Shown one piece after another: positions 11,629-22,904 of a DNA stretch of 54,549 bases; within the stretch, counting starts at the first letter, position 1; each line of letters opens with the position of its first letter. The position numbers were made by a program, and so were the translations under genes. The DNA comes from Antiquaquibacter metalliresistens (GTDB lineage Bacteria > Actinomycetota > Actinomycetes > Actinomycetales > Microbacteriaceae), in NCBI RefSeq assembly GCF_029211225.1, contig NZ_JARGEM010000009.1, forward strand, positions 1 to 54,549, given 5' to 3'. The notes under the pieces are model-generated. The model worked only from the letters and a program-made list of their open reading frames with translations, was not told the DNA's origin and did not search any database.

Positions 11629-12285
11629 ATGGCAGAGCGTCCACAGCCGCGACCGGAGCATCGCTGGCCGGTACTCATCACGACCCTCGCGACCTTCGCG
11701 CTCTACGTCGCGCTGCCCGACCCGCGGCCCTGGTTGCCCTCGTGGCTCATTCCCGTGGTCGGGCTCGTGGTGCTCACGCCGCTCGTGCTCTACAACCCCC
11801 GACGGCTCACTCGCGAGTCCCGCTGGTCGCGCATCGTCGGTCTCGGCTTCTCGTTCGCACTCGCGGCGATCAACCAGATCTACATCGTCTCGATCATCAG
11901 CGATCTGATCGCCGGGGAGACGAACGGCCCGACGGTGCTCGCGATGGCCTTCGGCGTGTGGATCACCAACGTCATCGCCTTCGCGCTCGTGTTCTGGGAG
12001 CTCGACCGCGGCGGCCCCGTCGCCCGCCGCGACCTCGGTCGTCTCGATTCCAACCCGCAGGACTTCCGGTTCCCCCAGCAGGACGGTTCACCCGGCACCG
12101 ATCCGAACTGGCAGCCGGTGTTCTTCGACTACGCCTACTTCTCGATCAACACGATGATGGCCTTCAGCCCCACCGACGTCATGCCGCTCACCCTGCGGGC
12201 GAAGGCGCTCATGGCCTACGAGTCGCTGACCGGATTCGTGCTGCTGGCGTTGGTGATCTCGCGCGCGGTGAACATCCTGGCCTGA
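11629..12285 (+). CDS. Membrane protein, DUF1345-like, first of a tandem pair
   Basis: A 218-residue integral membrane protein with about six hydrophobic segments. The N-terminus is cytoplasmic and Pro/Arg-rich (MAERPQPRPEHRWPVL). A soluble charged loop (ELDRGGPVARRDLGRL...) follows helix four. The C-terminal hairpin FDYAYFSINTMMAFSPTDVMPLTLRAK resembles the conserved Y-DFxYFS...T...F..SDV..TS motif of DUF1345 proteins and, more loosely, a pore loop of small cation channels. The neighbour 48 bp downstream is a clear paralogue with the same layout. Function unknown; a channel role is only a suggestion. Confidence 0.75.
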   Translation: MAERPQPRPEHRWPVLITTLATFALYVALPDPRPWLPSWLIPVVGLVVLTPLVLYNPRRLTRESRWSRIVGLGFSFALAAINQIYIVSIISDLIAGETNGPTVLAMAFGVWITNVIAFALVFWELDRGGPVARRDLGRLDSNPQDFRFPQQDGSPGTDPNWQPVFFDYAYFSINTMMAFSPTDVMPLTLRAKALMAYESLTGFVLLALVISRAVNILA

Positions 12286-12332
12286 AACGCAAGCCCCTCC
12301 CGCGGCGCGCGCGGGCGGCCCATACTCGCCCC

Positions 12333-13028
12333 ATGCCCAAGAACATCGCAGAGGGACAGGGTCGCCCCGAGCATCGCTGGCCCGCGGTGGCATCCATTCT
12401 GGTCGCCCTCACGCTCTACGCGCTGCTGCCGTCGAGCTTTCTGCCGACCCTGCGGTACGCGGTGGTCGCCGTATGCCTGGCACTGCTCGTGCCGATGGTG
12501 GTCATCAACCCGGTGCGGATGCGCACGCAGACACCGTGGTCGCGGTGGCTGGCGATCGGGCTCACCGTGCTGCTGGCCGTCGCCAACACCGTCGCCCTCG
12601 TGCAGCTCATCGTGCAGCTCGTCACTGCGAAGAGCGACCAGGACGGCACGCTGCTGCTCGCAGCCGCACAGGTCTGGGCGACGCACGTGATCGTCTTCGC
12701 ACTCATCTACTGGGAGATGGACCGGGGCGGACCGGTGGTGCGCACGCTCACCGCTCGCAAGGAGCTGCCGGATGCCGACATCCGGTTTCCGCAGGACGAG
12801 GACCACGACGCGGTGATCGAGGTCGCGCGGGGCTCGTCGGCCAACTCGAACTGGACCGCCGGCTTCGTCGACTACCTGTACTTCTCGGCCTCGAACACCA
12901 TGGCCTTCAGCCCGCCGGATGCGATGCCGCTGACGGCCCGGGCGAAGATCCTCGTCGGGCTGCAGGCGCTCGGCGCGTTCGTGATCCTGGTGCTCGTGAT
13001 CGCGCGCGCGGTGTCGTTGCTGGGCTAG
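12333..13028 (+). CDS. Membrane protein, DUF1345-like, second of a tandem pair
   Basis: A 231-residue paralogue of the preceding gene. Both begin with a PEHRWP motif and share NPxRxxxxxxWSR after helix two, YWEMDRGGPVVR before the soluble loop, and FVDYLYFSASNTMAFSPPDAMPLTARAK near the C-terminus. The start ATG at 12333 is chosen because the upstream continuation of the frame is the out-of-frame shadow of gene one. The loop between the fourth and fifth helices is longer and acidic (FPQDEDHDAVIEVARG). The stop codon lies inside a 39-bp tandem repeat containing a hairpin. A recent tandem duplication is the simplest history. Confidence 0.75.
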   Translation: MPKNIAEGQGRPEHRWPAVASILVALTLYALLPSSFLPTLRYAVVAVCLALLVPMVVINPVRMRTQTPWSRWLAIGLTVLLAVANTVALVQLIVQLVTAKSDQDGTLLLAAAQVWATHVIVFALIYWEMDRGGPVVRTLTARKELPDADIRFPQDEDHDAVIEVARGSSANSNWTAGFVDYLYFSASNTMAFSPPDAMPLTARAKILVGLQALGAFVILVLVIARAVSLLG

Positions 13029-13093
13029 CGCAGCAACGACCGGACCAGCACAGTGTTGCTGGGCTAGCGCAGCAACGACCGGACCAGCACAGT
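13016..13093 (+). repeat. 39-bp tandem repeat (x2) carrying gene 3' end and a terminator-like hairpin
   Basis: Two identical 39-bp units at 13016-13054 and 13055-13093. The first covers the last codons and the TAG of the upstream membrane protein. Each unit folds as GTTGCTG (13016-13022) / CAGCAAC (13031-13037) with an eight-base loop. No T-run follows, so it is terminator-like but not a standard intrinsic terminator. The next gene converges from the right. Confidence 0.85.
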
Positions 13094-13102
13094 GCGGCCT
13101 GA

Positions 13103-13576
13103 CTAGACGCGCGTCGTGGTCAGCTCTTCGAGCGCGGCCCGGTACTCCTCGAGCGAACGCGCCCGGCCCGGTGCGGTGATGAAGCTCGCCCGGATGACGC
13201 CGTCGATGTCGATCAGGAACGTCGCGCGGTTCGCGAAACCCTTGTCTTCCAGGAACACCCCGTACTCCTTGGCGACGTCGCCGTGCGGCCAGAAGTCCGC
13301 CAGGAGCGTGAAGTCGTAGCCCTGCTGCTCGGCCCAGGCCCGCAGCGTCGCCTTCGAGTCCACCGAGATGCCGACCAACTCGACGCCGGCGGCCTTGAAC
13401 AACGCGAGGTTGTCGCGCAGGTCGCACAGTTCGCTCGTGCAGGTGCTCGAGAACGCGAGGGGAAAGAACACCAGCGCGACGGCCGACTTGCCGCGGTAGT
13501 CGTGAAGCCGGATGTGCTCACCGAACTGGTTGGCGAGCTCGAAATCGGGTGCCGTGGTGTCGTTCTCCAGGGCCAT
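13103..13576 (-). CDS. AhpE/Bcp-like peroxiredoxin
   Basis: A 157-residue thioredoxin-fold peroxidase that reduces hydrogen and organic peroxides. The N-terminus APDFELANQFGEHIRLHDYRG and the active-site block FFPLAFSSTCTSELCDLRDNL match the AhpE family; the first Cys is peroxidatic. A second Cys five residues later (STCTSELC) sits where atypical two-Cys Bcp/PrxQ proteins keep their resolving Cys, unlike one-Cys AhpE. Start taken as ATG at 13574-13576 because the GAGAGGA Shine-Dalgarno lies 12 bases upstream. An ATG at 13586-13588 would abut that site directly and seems less likely. Divergent from aceE. Confidence 0.85.
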   Translation of the reverse strand: MALENDTTAPDFELANQFGEHIRLHDYRGKSAVALVFFPLAFSSTCTSELCDLRDNLALFKAAGVELVGISVDSKATLRAWAEQQGYDFTLLADFWPHGDVAKEYGVFLEDKGFANRATFLIDIDGVIRASFITAPGRARSLEEYRAALEELTTTRV

Positions 13577-13749
13577 GATCGTGGTCATTCCTCTCGTGCC
13601 CGAGGTCTCGGGCACACACGAGCAGCAATGATACGCCCGCCGACCCCGGGGCGGGTGGTGGAACTAGACTCGTCGGTGCGCAACCCCACGTCAGGACCGT
13701 AACCCGGCCCGCGTGCACGCCACCACTGTCTACAAGAAAGAGGTCATCG

Positions 13750-16476
<2,727 letters not shown>

Positions 16477-16479
16477 GCG

Positions 16480-17664
16480 GTGGCGCCCCGGACCAAGGAG
16501 CAGACGCTCGCCTGGCTGCGCACCATCTCCGGTGAGCTGGCCACGGCGACGCTCAAGCGACTGGATGACACGCTGCCCTGGTACGGCGACATGCCGCCCG
16601 GTCGGCGCTCCGCGGTGGGGCTCGTCGCCCAGGCGGGCATCACGAGCTTCATCTCCTGGTTCGAGGACCCGAAGTCGATCCCGTGGATCGCCGCCGACGT
16701 GTTCGGCGCCGCCCCGCGCGAGCTGCTGCGCTCCGTCTCGCTCACGCAGACCCTCCAGCTGATCCGACTGACGGTCGAGGTGGTCGAGGAACGCGTCAAG
16801 GAGGGCGACGACGTGCTGCGCGAGGCGATCCTGCTCTACTCGCGCGAGATCGCCTTCGCCGCCGCCGACGTCTACGCCCGCGCCGCCGAGGCCCGCGGAC
16901 TCTGGGATGCCCGCCTCGAGGCCCTCGTGGTCGACTCGATCCTCTCCGGCGAGTACGACAACGAGCTGCCGTCGCGCATCGCCGCGCTCGGCTGGAACGG
17001 TCACGGCGAGGTGTGCGTGCTCGTCGGCACCGCGCCGAAGATGCTCGACGTCGACCAGCTACGCCGCACCGCGCGCCACCTCGACGCGGACGTGCTCATC
17101 GGCGTGCAGGGCAATCGGCTCGTGCTCGTGATCGGGCGTGCGAGCCCGCGCTCCGAGGATCCGGATGTCGCGACCCCGATGCCCTTCCTCGCCATCGCCG
17201 AGCAGCTGGAGCCCGGCTTCGGGCCCGGGCACCTCGTGCTCGGACCGGAGGTGCCGACGCTCGTGGAGGCATCCCGTTCCGCGAAGGCGGCCCTCGCGGG
17301 GTTCGCCGTCGCGCGCGCGTGGCGCAATGCCCCGCGCCCCACGCTCGCCGACGACCTCCTGCCCGAGCGCGCGTTCGCCGGGGACCCGCTCGCGCGATCC
17401 ACCCTGATCAACCGCATCTACAAGCCGTTGCAGGCGCATTCCACCGACCTGCTGGCCACGCTGTGGTGCTACCTCGACAACGGCCGGTCGCTGGAGGCCA
17501 CCGCGCGGGAGCTGTTCGTGCATCCCAACACCGTGCGCTACCGGCTCAAGCGGGTCAGCGACGTGATCGGGTGGGATGCCACGGGTGCTCGCGAGGCGCT
17601 CATCCTGCAGGCCGCGCTCATCCTCGGCTCCATCGCGGAGCCGGAGGCCCCCAAGCGCCGCTGA
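16480..17664 (+). CDS. PucR-type transcriptional regulator, FasR-like
   Basis: A 394-residue regulator with a C-terminal PucR helix-turn-helix (LEATARELFVHPNTVRYRLKRVSDVIGWDATGAREAL). The N-terminal part carries the region typical of the FasR proteins found next to fab genes in streptomycetes (SLTQTLQLIRLTVEVVEERV, ALLYSREIAFAAADVYARAAE). In Streptomyces coelicolor FasR activates fabD-fabH-acpP-fabF, and the same gene order here supports that role. Start is GTG at 16480, three bases after the aceE stop, so it is probably cotranscribed with aceE. A 270-bp spacer with a long palindrome separates it from fabD. Confidence 0.88.
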   Translation: MAPRTKEQTLAWLRTISGELATATLKRLDDTLPWYGDMPPGRRSAVGLVAQAGITSFISWFEDPKSIPWIAADVFGAAPRELLRSVSLTQTLQLIRLTVEVVEERVKEGDDVLREAILLYSREIAFAAADVYARAAEARGLWDARLEALVVDSILSGEYDNELPSRIAALGWNGHGEVCVLVGTAPKMLDVDQLRRTARHLDADVLIGVQGNRLVLVIGRASPRSEDPDVATPMPFLAIAEQLEPGFGPGHLVLGPEVPTLVEASRSAKAALAGFAVARAWRNAPRPTLADDLLPERAFAGDPLARSTLINRIYKPLQAHSTDLLATLWCYLDNGRSLEATARELFVHPNTVRYRLKRVSDVIGWDATGAREALILQAALILGSIAEPEAPKRR

Positions 17665-17731
17665 GGCCGCTGCCCTTCCGGGTACCGCCGCCCCAGGCCC
17701 ACCCCTCCCGCCCCCTCACCCGCCCAACCTC

Positions 17732-17813
17732 GCGTAACTCATGGGCGCCGCCACGACACGCCCCGAGTCGCACCGCCGCTCGGCGTGTCGCGCCGCCGTC
17801 CCATGAGTTGCGC
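17732..17813. repeat. Intergenic imperfect palindrome (about 31-bp arms)
   Basis: The left arm begins GCGTAACTCATGGG at 17732; the right arm ends CCCATGAGTTGCGC at 17813. Inner parts pair GACACGCC with GGCGTGTC. About 25 of 31 positions pair, around a 20-base loop. It lies between the FasR-like gene and fabD and could act as a terminator or a REP-like element. No T-run is seen. Confidence 0.7.
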
Positions 17814-17844
17814 ACCGTTGGAGACGGCAAGGCGGGGGGATGCC

Positions 17845-17890
17845 CGCCCCTGCGTTGAACGCATCGCACAACGATTTGCGTGATTCTTGG
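17845..17890. promoter_or_regulatory. Candidate promoter/operator region of the fab operon
   Basis: Between the palindrome and the fabD start the sequence becomes less GC-rich (GCGTTGAACGCATCGCACAACGATTTGCGTGATTCT). It contains an imperfect inverted repeat, ACGCATCG-CACAA-CGATTTGCGT. Position upstream of fabD and adjacency to a FasR-like gene make it a candidate binding site. The exact FasR motif of this lineage is not known to me, so this is weak. Confidence 0.3.
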
Positions 17891-17936
17891 TCGAGTGACC
17901 CCAGCACGAAACGGGCGGAGTCGGCAGACTAGAACG

Positions 17937-18857
17937 GTGATCGTCATCGTCGCGCCCGGACAGGGCTCCCAGACTCCGGGCTTCCTCGAACCGTGGCTCG
18001 CCGAGCCGCGATTCGCCGAGCAGCTCGCCGCGCTCTCCGACGCCGCGGGCATCGATCTCGCCGCCCACGGCACCGTCAGCGACGCCGACACCATCCGCGA
18101 CACCAAGGTCGCCCAGCCCCTCATCGTCGCCGCCGGGCTGCTCACGCTCAGCGCGCTGTTCGACGGCGGCCGCCGCGACAAGGTCGGCGGAGTCGCGGGC
18201 CACTCGGTCGGCGAGGTGACCGCGGCGGCCGCGGCCGGCATCCTCACCGAGGCGGACGCGATCGCCCTCGTGCGCGAGCGCGGCAACGCGATGGCGGATG
18301 CCGCAGCCCTCACCCCCACCGGCATGTCCGCCGTCATCGGCGGCGACGAGGCCGCCCTGCTCGCCCGTCTCGCCGAACTGGGACTCGAGCCCGCGAACTT
18401 CAACGGCGGCGGGCAGATCGTGGTCGCCGGGGCCCTCGACGCGCTCGCCCAGCTGGCGGCGGATCCGGTGCCCGGCACGCGCGTCATCCCGCTGCAGGTG
18501 GCCGGCGCCTTCCACACCCGCTACATGGAACCGGCGGTCGCGCACCTCGCGGCCTTCGCGGCCGGGCTCGAGAAGCACGACCCCAGCCTGCCGATCTGGA
18601 CGAACCGCGATGGATCGCGCGTGGAGACCGGTGAGCGCTTCGTCGAGTTGCTCGTGGGCCAGGTCTCCTCGCCGGTACGGTGGGACAAGACCATGGACGC
18701 CCTCGCGGCGGCCGGGGTCACCGGCATCATCGAACTCGCCCCCGCGGGCGCTCTCGTCGGTCTCGCCAAGCGCGGACTGAAGGGCGTGCGCTCGGTCGCG
18801 GTCAAGACCCCGGACGACCTCAACGCCGCCCACGAACTGATCGACGGAGCCGCATGA
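17937..18857 (+). CDS. fabD: Malonyl-CoA:ACP transacylase
   Basis: A 306-residue acyltransferase that loads malonate onto the acyl carrier protein. It has the GQGSQ motif at residues 8-12, the nucleophile in GHSVGE (Ser90), and the histidine of the dyad in GAFHTRYM near residue 190. Start is GTG at 17937 (MIVIVAPGQGSQ), which places the GQGSQ motif at the normal distance from the N-terminus. An upstream ATG at 17880 would add an unlikely basic extension. ATGA overlap with fabH shows translational coupling. First gene of the fabD-fabH-acpP-fabF operon. Confidence 0.95.
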   Translation: MIVIVAPGQGSQTPGFLEPWLAEPRFAEQLAALSDAAGIDLAAHGTVSDADTIRDTKVAQPLIVAAGLLTLSALFDGGRRDKVGGVAGHSVGEVTAAAAAGILTEADAIALVRERGNAMADAAALTPTGMSAVIGGDEAALLARLAELGLEPANFNGGGQIVVAGALDALAQLAADPVPGTRVIPLQVAGAFHTRYMEPAVAHLAAFAAGLEKHDPSLPIWTNRDGSRVETGERFVELLVGQVSSPVRWDKTMDALAAAGVTGIIELAPAGALVGLAKRGLKGVRSVAVKTPDDLNAAHELIDGAA

Positions 18858-19852
18858 CCACCCTCAAGCAGTCCAGCGGGCCCGCCTACACCCGCATCTA
18901 CAGCTACGGCGCCGCCCGCGGCGACCTCGTGGTTCCCAACGACGATCTCGTCGGCCCGATCGACTCGAGCGACGAGTGGATCCAGCAGCGCACCGGCATC
19001 GTGACGCGCACGCGGGCCTCGGCCGGCATCCTCGCAATCGATCTCGCTACGGATGCCGCGAAAGAGGCGATCGCGAAGTCCGGGGTGCCCGCCGAGCAGA
19101 TCGACCTCGTGATCGTCGCGACGATCGGCAACGTGCAGCAGACCCCGTCGATGGCCGCCGTGCTCGCCGACCGGGTCGGCGCGAATCCCGCGGCCGCCTA
19201 CGACTCGAACGCGGCGTGCGCCGGCTTCAGCTACGGCGTCACGCAGGCCGACGCGCTGATCCGCGCCGGGGCGGCGCACTACGCACTCGTCGTCGGCGCC
19301 GAGAAGCTCTCCGACATCGTCGACCCCACCGACCGCACCATCTCGTTCCTGCTCGGCGACGGCGCCGGCGCGGTCGTGATCGGTCCGAGTGACGAGCCCG
19401 GCATCGGCGCGCCCGTGTGGGGTTCGGACGGCTCGAAGGCGGATGCGGTGGGCATGAACGCGACGCTCGTCGACTTCCGCGACGGCAAGGCCGCCTGGCC
19501 GACGCTGCGCCAGGAGGGCCAGACGGTCTTCCGCTGGGCGGTGTGGGACATGGCGAAGGTCGCTAAGCGCGCGCTCGAGGTGGCGGGGGTCGAGGCATCC
19601 GATCTCGCCGCCTTCGTGCCGCACCAGGCCAACATGCGCATCATCGACGAGCTCGCCAAGCAGCTCAAGCTGCCCGAGACCGTGATCATCGGGCGCGACA
19701 TCGAGACCACGGGCAACACGAGTGCCGCCTCGATTCCGCTCGCGACGCACCGGCTGCTGCAGGAGCATCCCGAGCTCAGCGGCGGACTGTGCCTGCAGAT
19801 CGGCTTCGGGGCGGGACTCGTCTTCGGCGCCCAAGTGGTGCGACTGCCCTGA
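18854..19852 (+). CDS. fabH: Beta-ketoacyl-ACP synthase III
   Basis: A 332-residue KAS III, which condenses an acyl-CoA starter with malonyl-ACP to begin fatty acid synthesis. The catalytic triad is visible: Cys122 in SNAACAGFSYG, His in VPHQANMRI, and Asn in ETTGNTSAASIP. ATG overlaps the fabD stop. In Gram-positive actinobacteria FabH usually prefers branched starters, giving iso/anteiso fatty acids; this is family knowledge and not read from the sequence. Confidence 0.96.
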   Translation: MTTLKQSSGPAYTRIYSYGAARGDLVVPNDDLVGPIDSSDEWIQQRTGIVTRTRASAGILAIDLATDAAKEAIAKSGVPAEQIDLVIVATIGNVQQTPSMAAVLADRVGANPAAAYDSNAACAGFSYGVTQADALIRAGAAHYALVVGAEKLSDIVDPTDRTISFLLGDGAGAVVIGPSDEPGIGAPVWGSDGSKADAVGMNATLVDFRDGKAAWPTLRQEGQTVFRWAVWDMAKVAKRALEVAGVEASDLAAFVPHQANMRIIDELAKQLKLPETVIIGRDIETTGNTSAASIPLATHRLLQEHPELSGGLCLQIGFGAGLVFGAQVVRLP

Positions 19853-19924
19853 GCGACGCGGTCGCTCCCCTAAACTTGGCAGCGGTCGCATCACACCCCC
19901 GGAACAACCCCAAGGAGAACGAAC

Positions 19925-20173
19925 ATGGCACTGTCCACCGAAGAAGTCCTCGCCGGCCTGGCCGAGCTCATCAACGACGAGACCGGCATCGCGACGGACA
20001 CCGTCGAGCTGGACAAGTCGTTCACCGACGACCTCGACATCGACTCGATCTCGATGATGACCATCGTCGTCAACGCCGAAGAGAAGTTCGACGTGAAGAT
20101 CCCCGACGAAGAGGTCAAGAACCTCAAGACCGTCGGCGACGCCGTCAACTTCATCACCAGCGCGCAGGGCTAG
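19925..20173 (+). CDS. acpP: Acyl carrier protein
   Basis: An 82-residue acidic ACP. The phosphopantetheine serine is Ser41 in DDLDIDSISMMTIV; the residue after it is Ile rather than the more usual Leu, as is common in actinobacterial ACPs. It carries growing acyl chains between FabD, FabH and FabF. A strong Shine-Dalgarno (AAGGAGAACGAAC) precedes ATG. The 72-bp spacer after fabH has no clear hairpin, so it is likely part of the same transcript. Confidence 0.96.
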   Translation: MALSTEEVLAGLAELINDETGIATDTVELDKSFTDDLDIDSISMMTIVVNAEEKFDVKIPDEEVKNLKTVGDAVNFITSAQG

Positions 20174-20256
20174 CACGACCCGCGGAGGGCCAGCCGTCGC
20201 ATCCGCCCGGCTGGCCGCCCGCGATTGTCTCGATGTGACCAAACAGGAATGCTGAC

Positions 20257-21501
20257 ATGACCCAGAAGAAGATCGTCGTCACCGGTATCGGTGCGACCTC
20301 CCCGCTCGGCGGCACCGCGACCTCGTCCTGGGAGGCCCTGCTCGCCGGTGAATCGGGTGCGCACACGCTCACCCAGGACTGGGTCGCCGAGCTCGAGCTG
20401 CCGGTGACCTTCGCCGCGGAGGCCAAGGTGCGCCCCGAGGAGGTGCTCGAACGCGTCGAATCGAAGCGTCTCGACCCCTCCAGCCAGTTCGCCCTCATCT
20501 CGGCCCGTGAGGCCTGGGCGGATGCCGGCTCGCCCGACGTGGACCCGATCCGGGTCGGCGTGGACTACTCCACCGGCATCGGCGGGCTCTGGACCCTCCT
20601 CGACGCGTGGGACACGCTCAAGGAGAAGGGCCCGCGCCGGGTTCTGCCGATGACGATCCCGATGCTCATGCCGAACGCCGCCGCTGCCGCGATCAGCATG
20701 TCGATCCCGTCGCGCGCCTACGCACGCACCGACGTGTCCGCGTGCGCGTCCAGCACCGAGGCGATCGCGAACGCGTACGTGCACCTGCAGGCCGGGCTCG
20801 CCGATGTGGTGATCGCCGGCGGCACCGAGTCGGTGGTGCATCCGCTGCCGATCGCCGCCTTCGCATCGATGCAAGCGCTGTCCAAGCGCAACGATTCGCC
20901 CCAGACCGCCTCGCGTCCCTACGACGTCTCGCGGGACGGCTTCGTGCTCGGTGAGGGCGCCGGCACGGTCGTGCTCGAGACCGAGGAGCACGCGCTCGCG
21001 CGCGGCGCGAAGATCTACGCCGAGCTGGCCGGCGGGTCGGTCACGAGCGACTCGTTCCACATCACCGCGCCCGACCCGGAGGGGTCGGCAGCGGCGCGTG
21101 CGATGCTCAACGCACTCGAGCAGGCCGGAGCGAAGCCGAGCGAGGTGGCGCACATCAACGCCCACGCGACGAGCACGCCGGTCGGCGACATCGCCGAGTA
21201 CAACGCCATGCTGCGCGTGTTCGGCGATCACCTGCCGAACATCGCGGTCTCGGCGACGAAGGCCTCGACCGGGCACCTGCTCGGCGGCACGGGTGCGCTC
21301 GAGGCGATCTTCACGATCCTCGCCCTGCACCACCGCACGGCCCCGCCGACGATCAACCTCACCGAGCAGGATCCCGCGATCCCGCTCGACGTCGTGACCT
21401 CGCCGCGCGCGCTCGGGGACGGACCGCTGCTGGCCCTGAGCAACTCGTTCGGCTTCGGCGGACACAACGCCGTCGTGGCGTTCCGCAGCTACCAGGGCTA
21501 G
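20257..21501 (+). CDS. fabF: Beta-ketoacyl-ACP synthase II
   Basis: A 414-residue KAS II that elongates acyl-ACP chains. The Cys-His-His triad is present: Cys163 in VSACASSTEAI, His in NAHATSTPVGD, and His in KASTGHLLGGTG. The C-terminal SNSFGFGGHNAVVAF loop is intact. Last gene of the fab operon. Convergent with a 57-codon ORF and DUF3145, with only seven bases between stops. Confidence 0.96.
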   Translation: MTQKKIVVTGIGATSPLGGTATSSWEALLAGESGAHTLTQDWVAELELPVTFAAEAKVRPEEVLERVESKRLDPSSQFALISAREAWADAGSPDVDPIRVGVDYSTGIGGLWTLLDAWDTLKEKGPRRVLPMTIPMLMPNAAAAAISMSIPSRAYARTDVSACASSTEAIANAYVHLQAGLADVVIAGGTESVVHPLPIAAFASMQALSKRNDSPQTASRPYDVSRDGFVLGEGAGTVVLETEEHALARGAKIYAELAGGSVTSDSFHITAPDPEGSAAARAMLNALEQAGAKPSEVAHINAHATSTPVGDIAEYNAMLRVFGDHLPNIAVSATKASTGHLLGGTGALEAIFTILALHHRTAPPTINLTEQDPAIPLDVVTSPRALGDGPLLALSNSFGFGGHNAVVAFRSYQG

Positions 21502-21508
21502 GCGCGAC

Positions 21509-21682
21509 TCAGCCGGCGAGCCGCCGCTGCAGCACGGGGCGGCAGCCGTCGTGCACGGTGCACTCGTCGTCGAAGACGCGCAGTTCGTCTTCGGTGGCCA
21601 GTCGCTCCAGCTGCTCGAGGTCCACCAGCGGTGGCACGAACTCGGCCCTGAGCTCATCCAGTTCACGGTGCAGCGTATGCAT
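21509..21682 (-). CDS. Small hypothetical protein (57 aa) downstream of DUF3145
   Basis: A short ORF, MHTLHRELDELRAEFVPP..., ending CRPVLQRRLAG, with two cysteines separated by six residues near the C-terminus (ECTVHDGC). It has an excellent Shine-Dalgarno (AAGGAGG, four bases before ATG at 21680-21682). It follows the DUF3145 gene by 14 bases, so it is probably cotranscribed. I do not recognise the family. Codon usage is consistent with a real gene (GC-rich third positions). Confidence 0.6.
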   Translation of the reverse strand: MHTLHRELDELRAEFVPPLVDLEQLERLATEDELRVFDDECTVHDGCRPVLQRRLAG

Positions 21683-21696
21683 GATGCCTCCTTGCC

Positions 21697-22215
21697 TCAA
21701 CCCACCTTGTGCAACCACACGACGGCCGAGTCCTGGCCGGCGTGACGGAAGACGTCGAGTTCGTCGTCCCAGGCCTGACCGAGCGCGAGCCGCAGCTCGC
21801 GGTGCAGCTCGGTGGCGTTCGCGCCCGCGACCTCCATCGCGTAGCGCAGGCGATCCTCCGGGATGACCATGTTGCCCACCGTGTCGGTCTGGGCGAAGAA
21901 GATGCCGAGGTCGGGGGTGTGCATCCAGCGGCCGCCGTCGGTGCCGAGCCCGGCATCCTCGGTGACCTCGTAGCGCAGGTGCTCCCAGCCGCGCAGCGCG
22001 GAGGCGAGCGTCGCTCCGGTGCCGCGAGGGCCCTCCCAGTAGAACTCGGCGCGCTGAGCGCCCTTGAGCACGGGCTGCTCGATCCAATCGAAGTTCACGG
22101 CACGACCGAGTGCTCGGCCTGCCGCCCACTCGATGTGCGGGCACAGCGCTCGAGGAGCGGAGTGCACGAACAGCACTCCGCGAGCCGTGTTTTGGGAAAC
22201 ACTGTGTGCAGTCAC
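21697..22215 (-). CDS. DUF3145 family protein
   Basis: A 172-residue actinobacterial protein of unknown function. Family blocks seen: GVLFVHSAPRALCPHIEWAAG, LDWI-like FDWIEQP, ASALRGWEHLRYEVTEDAG, PDLGIFFAQTDTVGNMVIPEDRLR, and LALGQAWDDELDVFRHAG...WLHKV. Next to the fab operon in many actinobacteria, hence a suspected link to lipid metabolism, but no activity is known. GTG at 22213-22215 is preferred as start because GGAG lies six bases upstream; the ATG at 22219-22221 directly abuts that GGAG. Confidence 0.9.
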   Translation of the reverse strand: MTAHSVSQNTARGVLFVHSAPRALCPHIEWAAGRALGRAVNFDWIEQPVLKGAQRAEFYWEGPRGTGATLASALRGWEHLRYEVTEDAGLGTDGGRWMHTPDLGIFFAQTDTVGNMVIPEDRLRYAMEVAGANATELHRELRLALGQAWDDELDVFRHAGQDSAVVWLHKVG

Positions 22216-22349
22216 GATCATCTCCGTTCCGGTTTGGGTGCGACTTCCCCATCGACCCGGTGGAACGGTGTGTTCGTAAATGCGTGTGAAATTGGGCGGC
22301 GAACCGCTGGGGCCATTATGGCGGATGACCCCCGCAAATCACAAGGCTG

Positions 22350-22892
22350 TCATTCGGCGGTTCGCGAGTGCGCGGGACGGCCACGTTTGGGCGGTTCGGT
22401 CTCGAGCGGCAGGGCGACGGCGGCCGCCACCACCGGCTCGATCGCGTCGAGCCATGCCAGCTGCGCCTCCCCCGCCGCGATGAGGGCGGATGCCACGATC
22501 CCCCGCGGTCCGTCCGCCGGCGCCGCGCGCGCGGCCTCGAGCCCGGCGGCGGTGTGCGCGCGCTGTGCCCGCACGAGGGCCGCGGCATCCGCCCGCGACA
22601 GTGTCGAGGCCAGGGCCAGCTTCAGCGGCAGCTCCTCACCGTCGGCCGGCTCGGTCAGCCATTCCCGCGCGCGCCGGGAGCCCTCCGCGGTGACCGCGTA
22701 GGTCGCCTGCCCGCCGGCGGCAACATGCTTGCTCACCAGGCCGTCCCGCTCGAGCCGATCGAGCGTCGCATAGACCTGGCCCGCGTTCAGCGCGCGGATG
22801 CCACCGGTGCGCCGCTCGAACTCGGTGCGCAACTGGTTGCCGTAGCACGGCCCCTCGTCGAGGATCGCGAGGATGCTGCGGCGAATGGTCAT
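22350..22892 (-). CDS. PadR family transcriptional regulator
   Basis: A 180-residue regulator. The N-terminal winged helix reads RRSILAILDEGPCYGNQLRTEFERRTGGIRALNAGQVYATLDRLERDGLVSKHV...YAVTAEGSRRAREWL, a classic PadR domain. The C-terminal half is helical (PadR 'Vir C-terminal' type, dimerisation) and ends in a charged tail GRPAHSRTAE. It lies just downstream of the compact DNA polymerase gene's 3' end on the same strand but with its own start. The target is not evident; no obvious exporter is adjacent. Confidence 0.88.
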   Translation of the reverse strand: MTIRRSILAILDEGPCYGNQLRTEFERRTGGIRALNAGQVYATLDRLERDGLVSKHVAAGGQATYAVTAEGSRRAREWLTEPADGEELPLKLALASTLSRADAAALVRAQRAHTAAGLEAARAAPADGPRGIVASALIAAGEAQLAWLDAIEPVVAAAVALPLETEPPKRGRPAHSRTAE

Positions 22893-22904
22893 GGCACCCC
22901 CACG

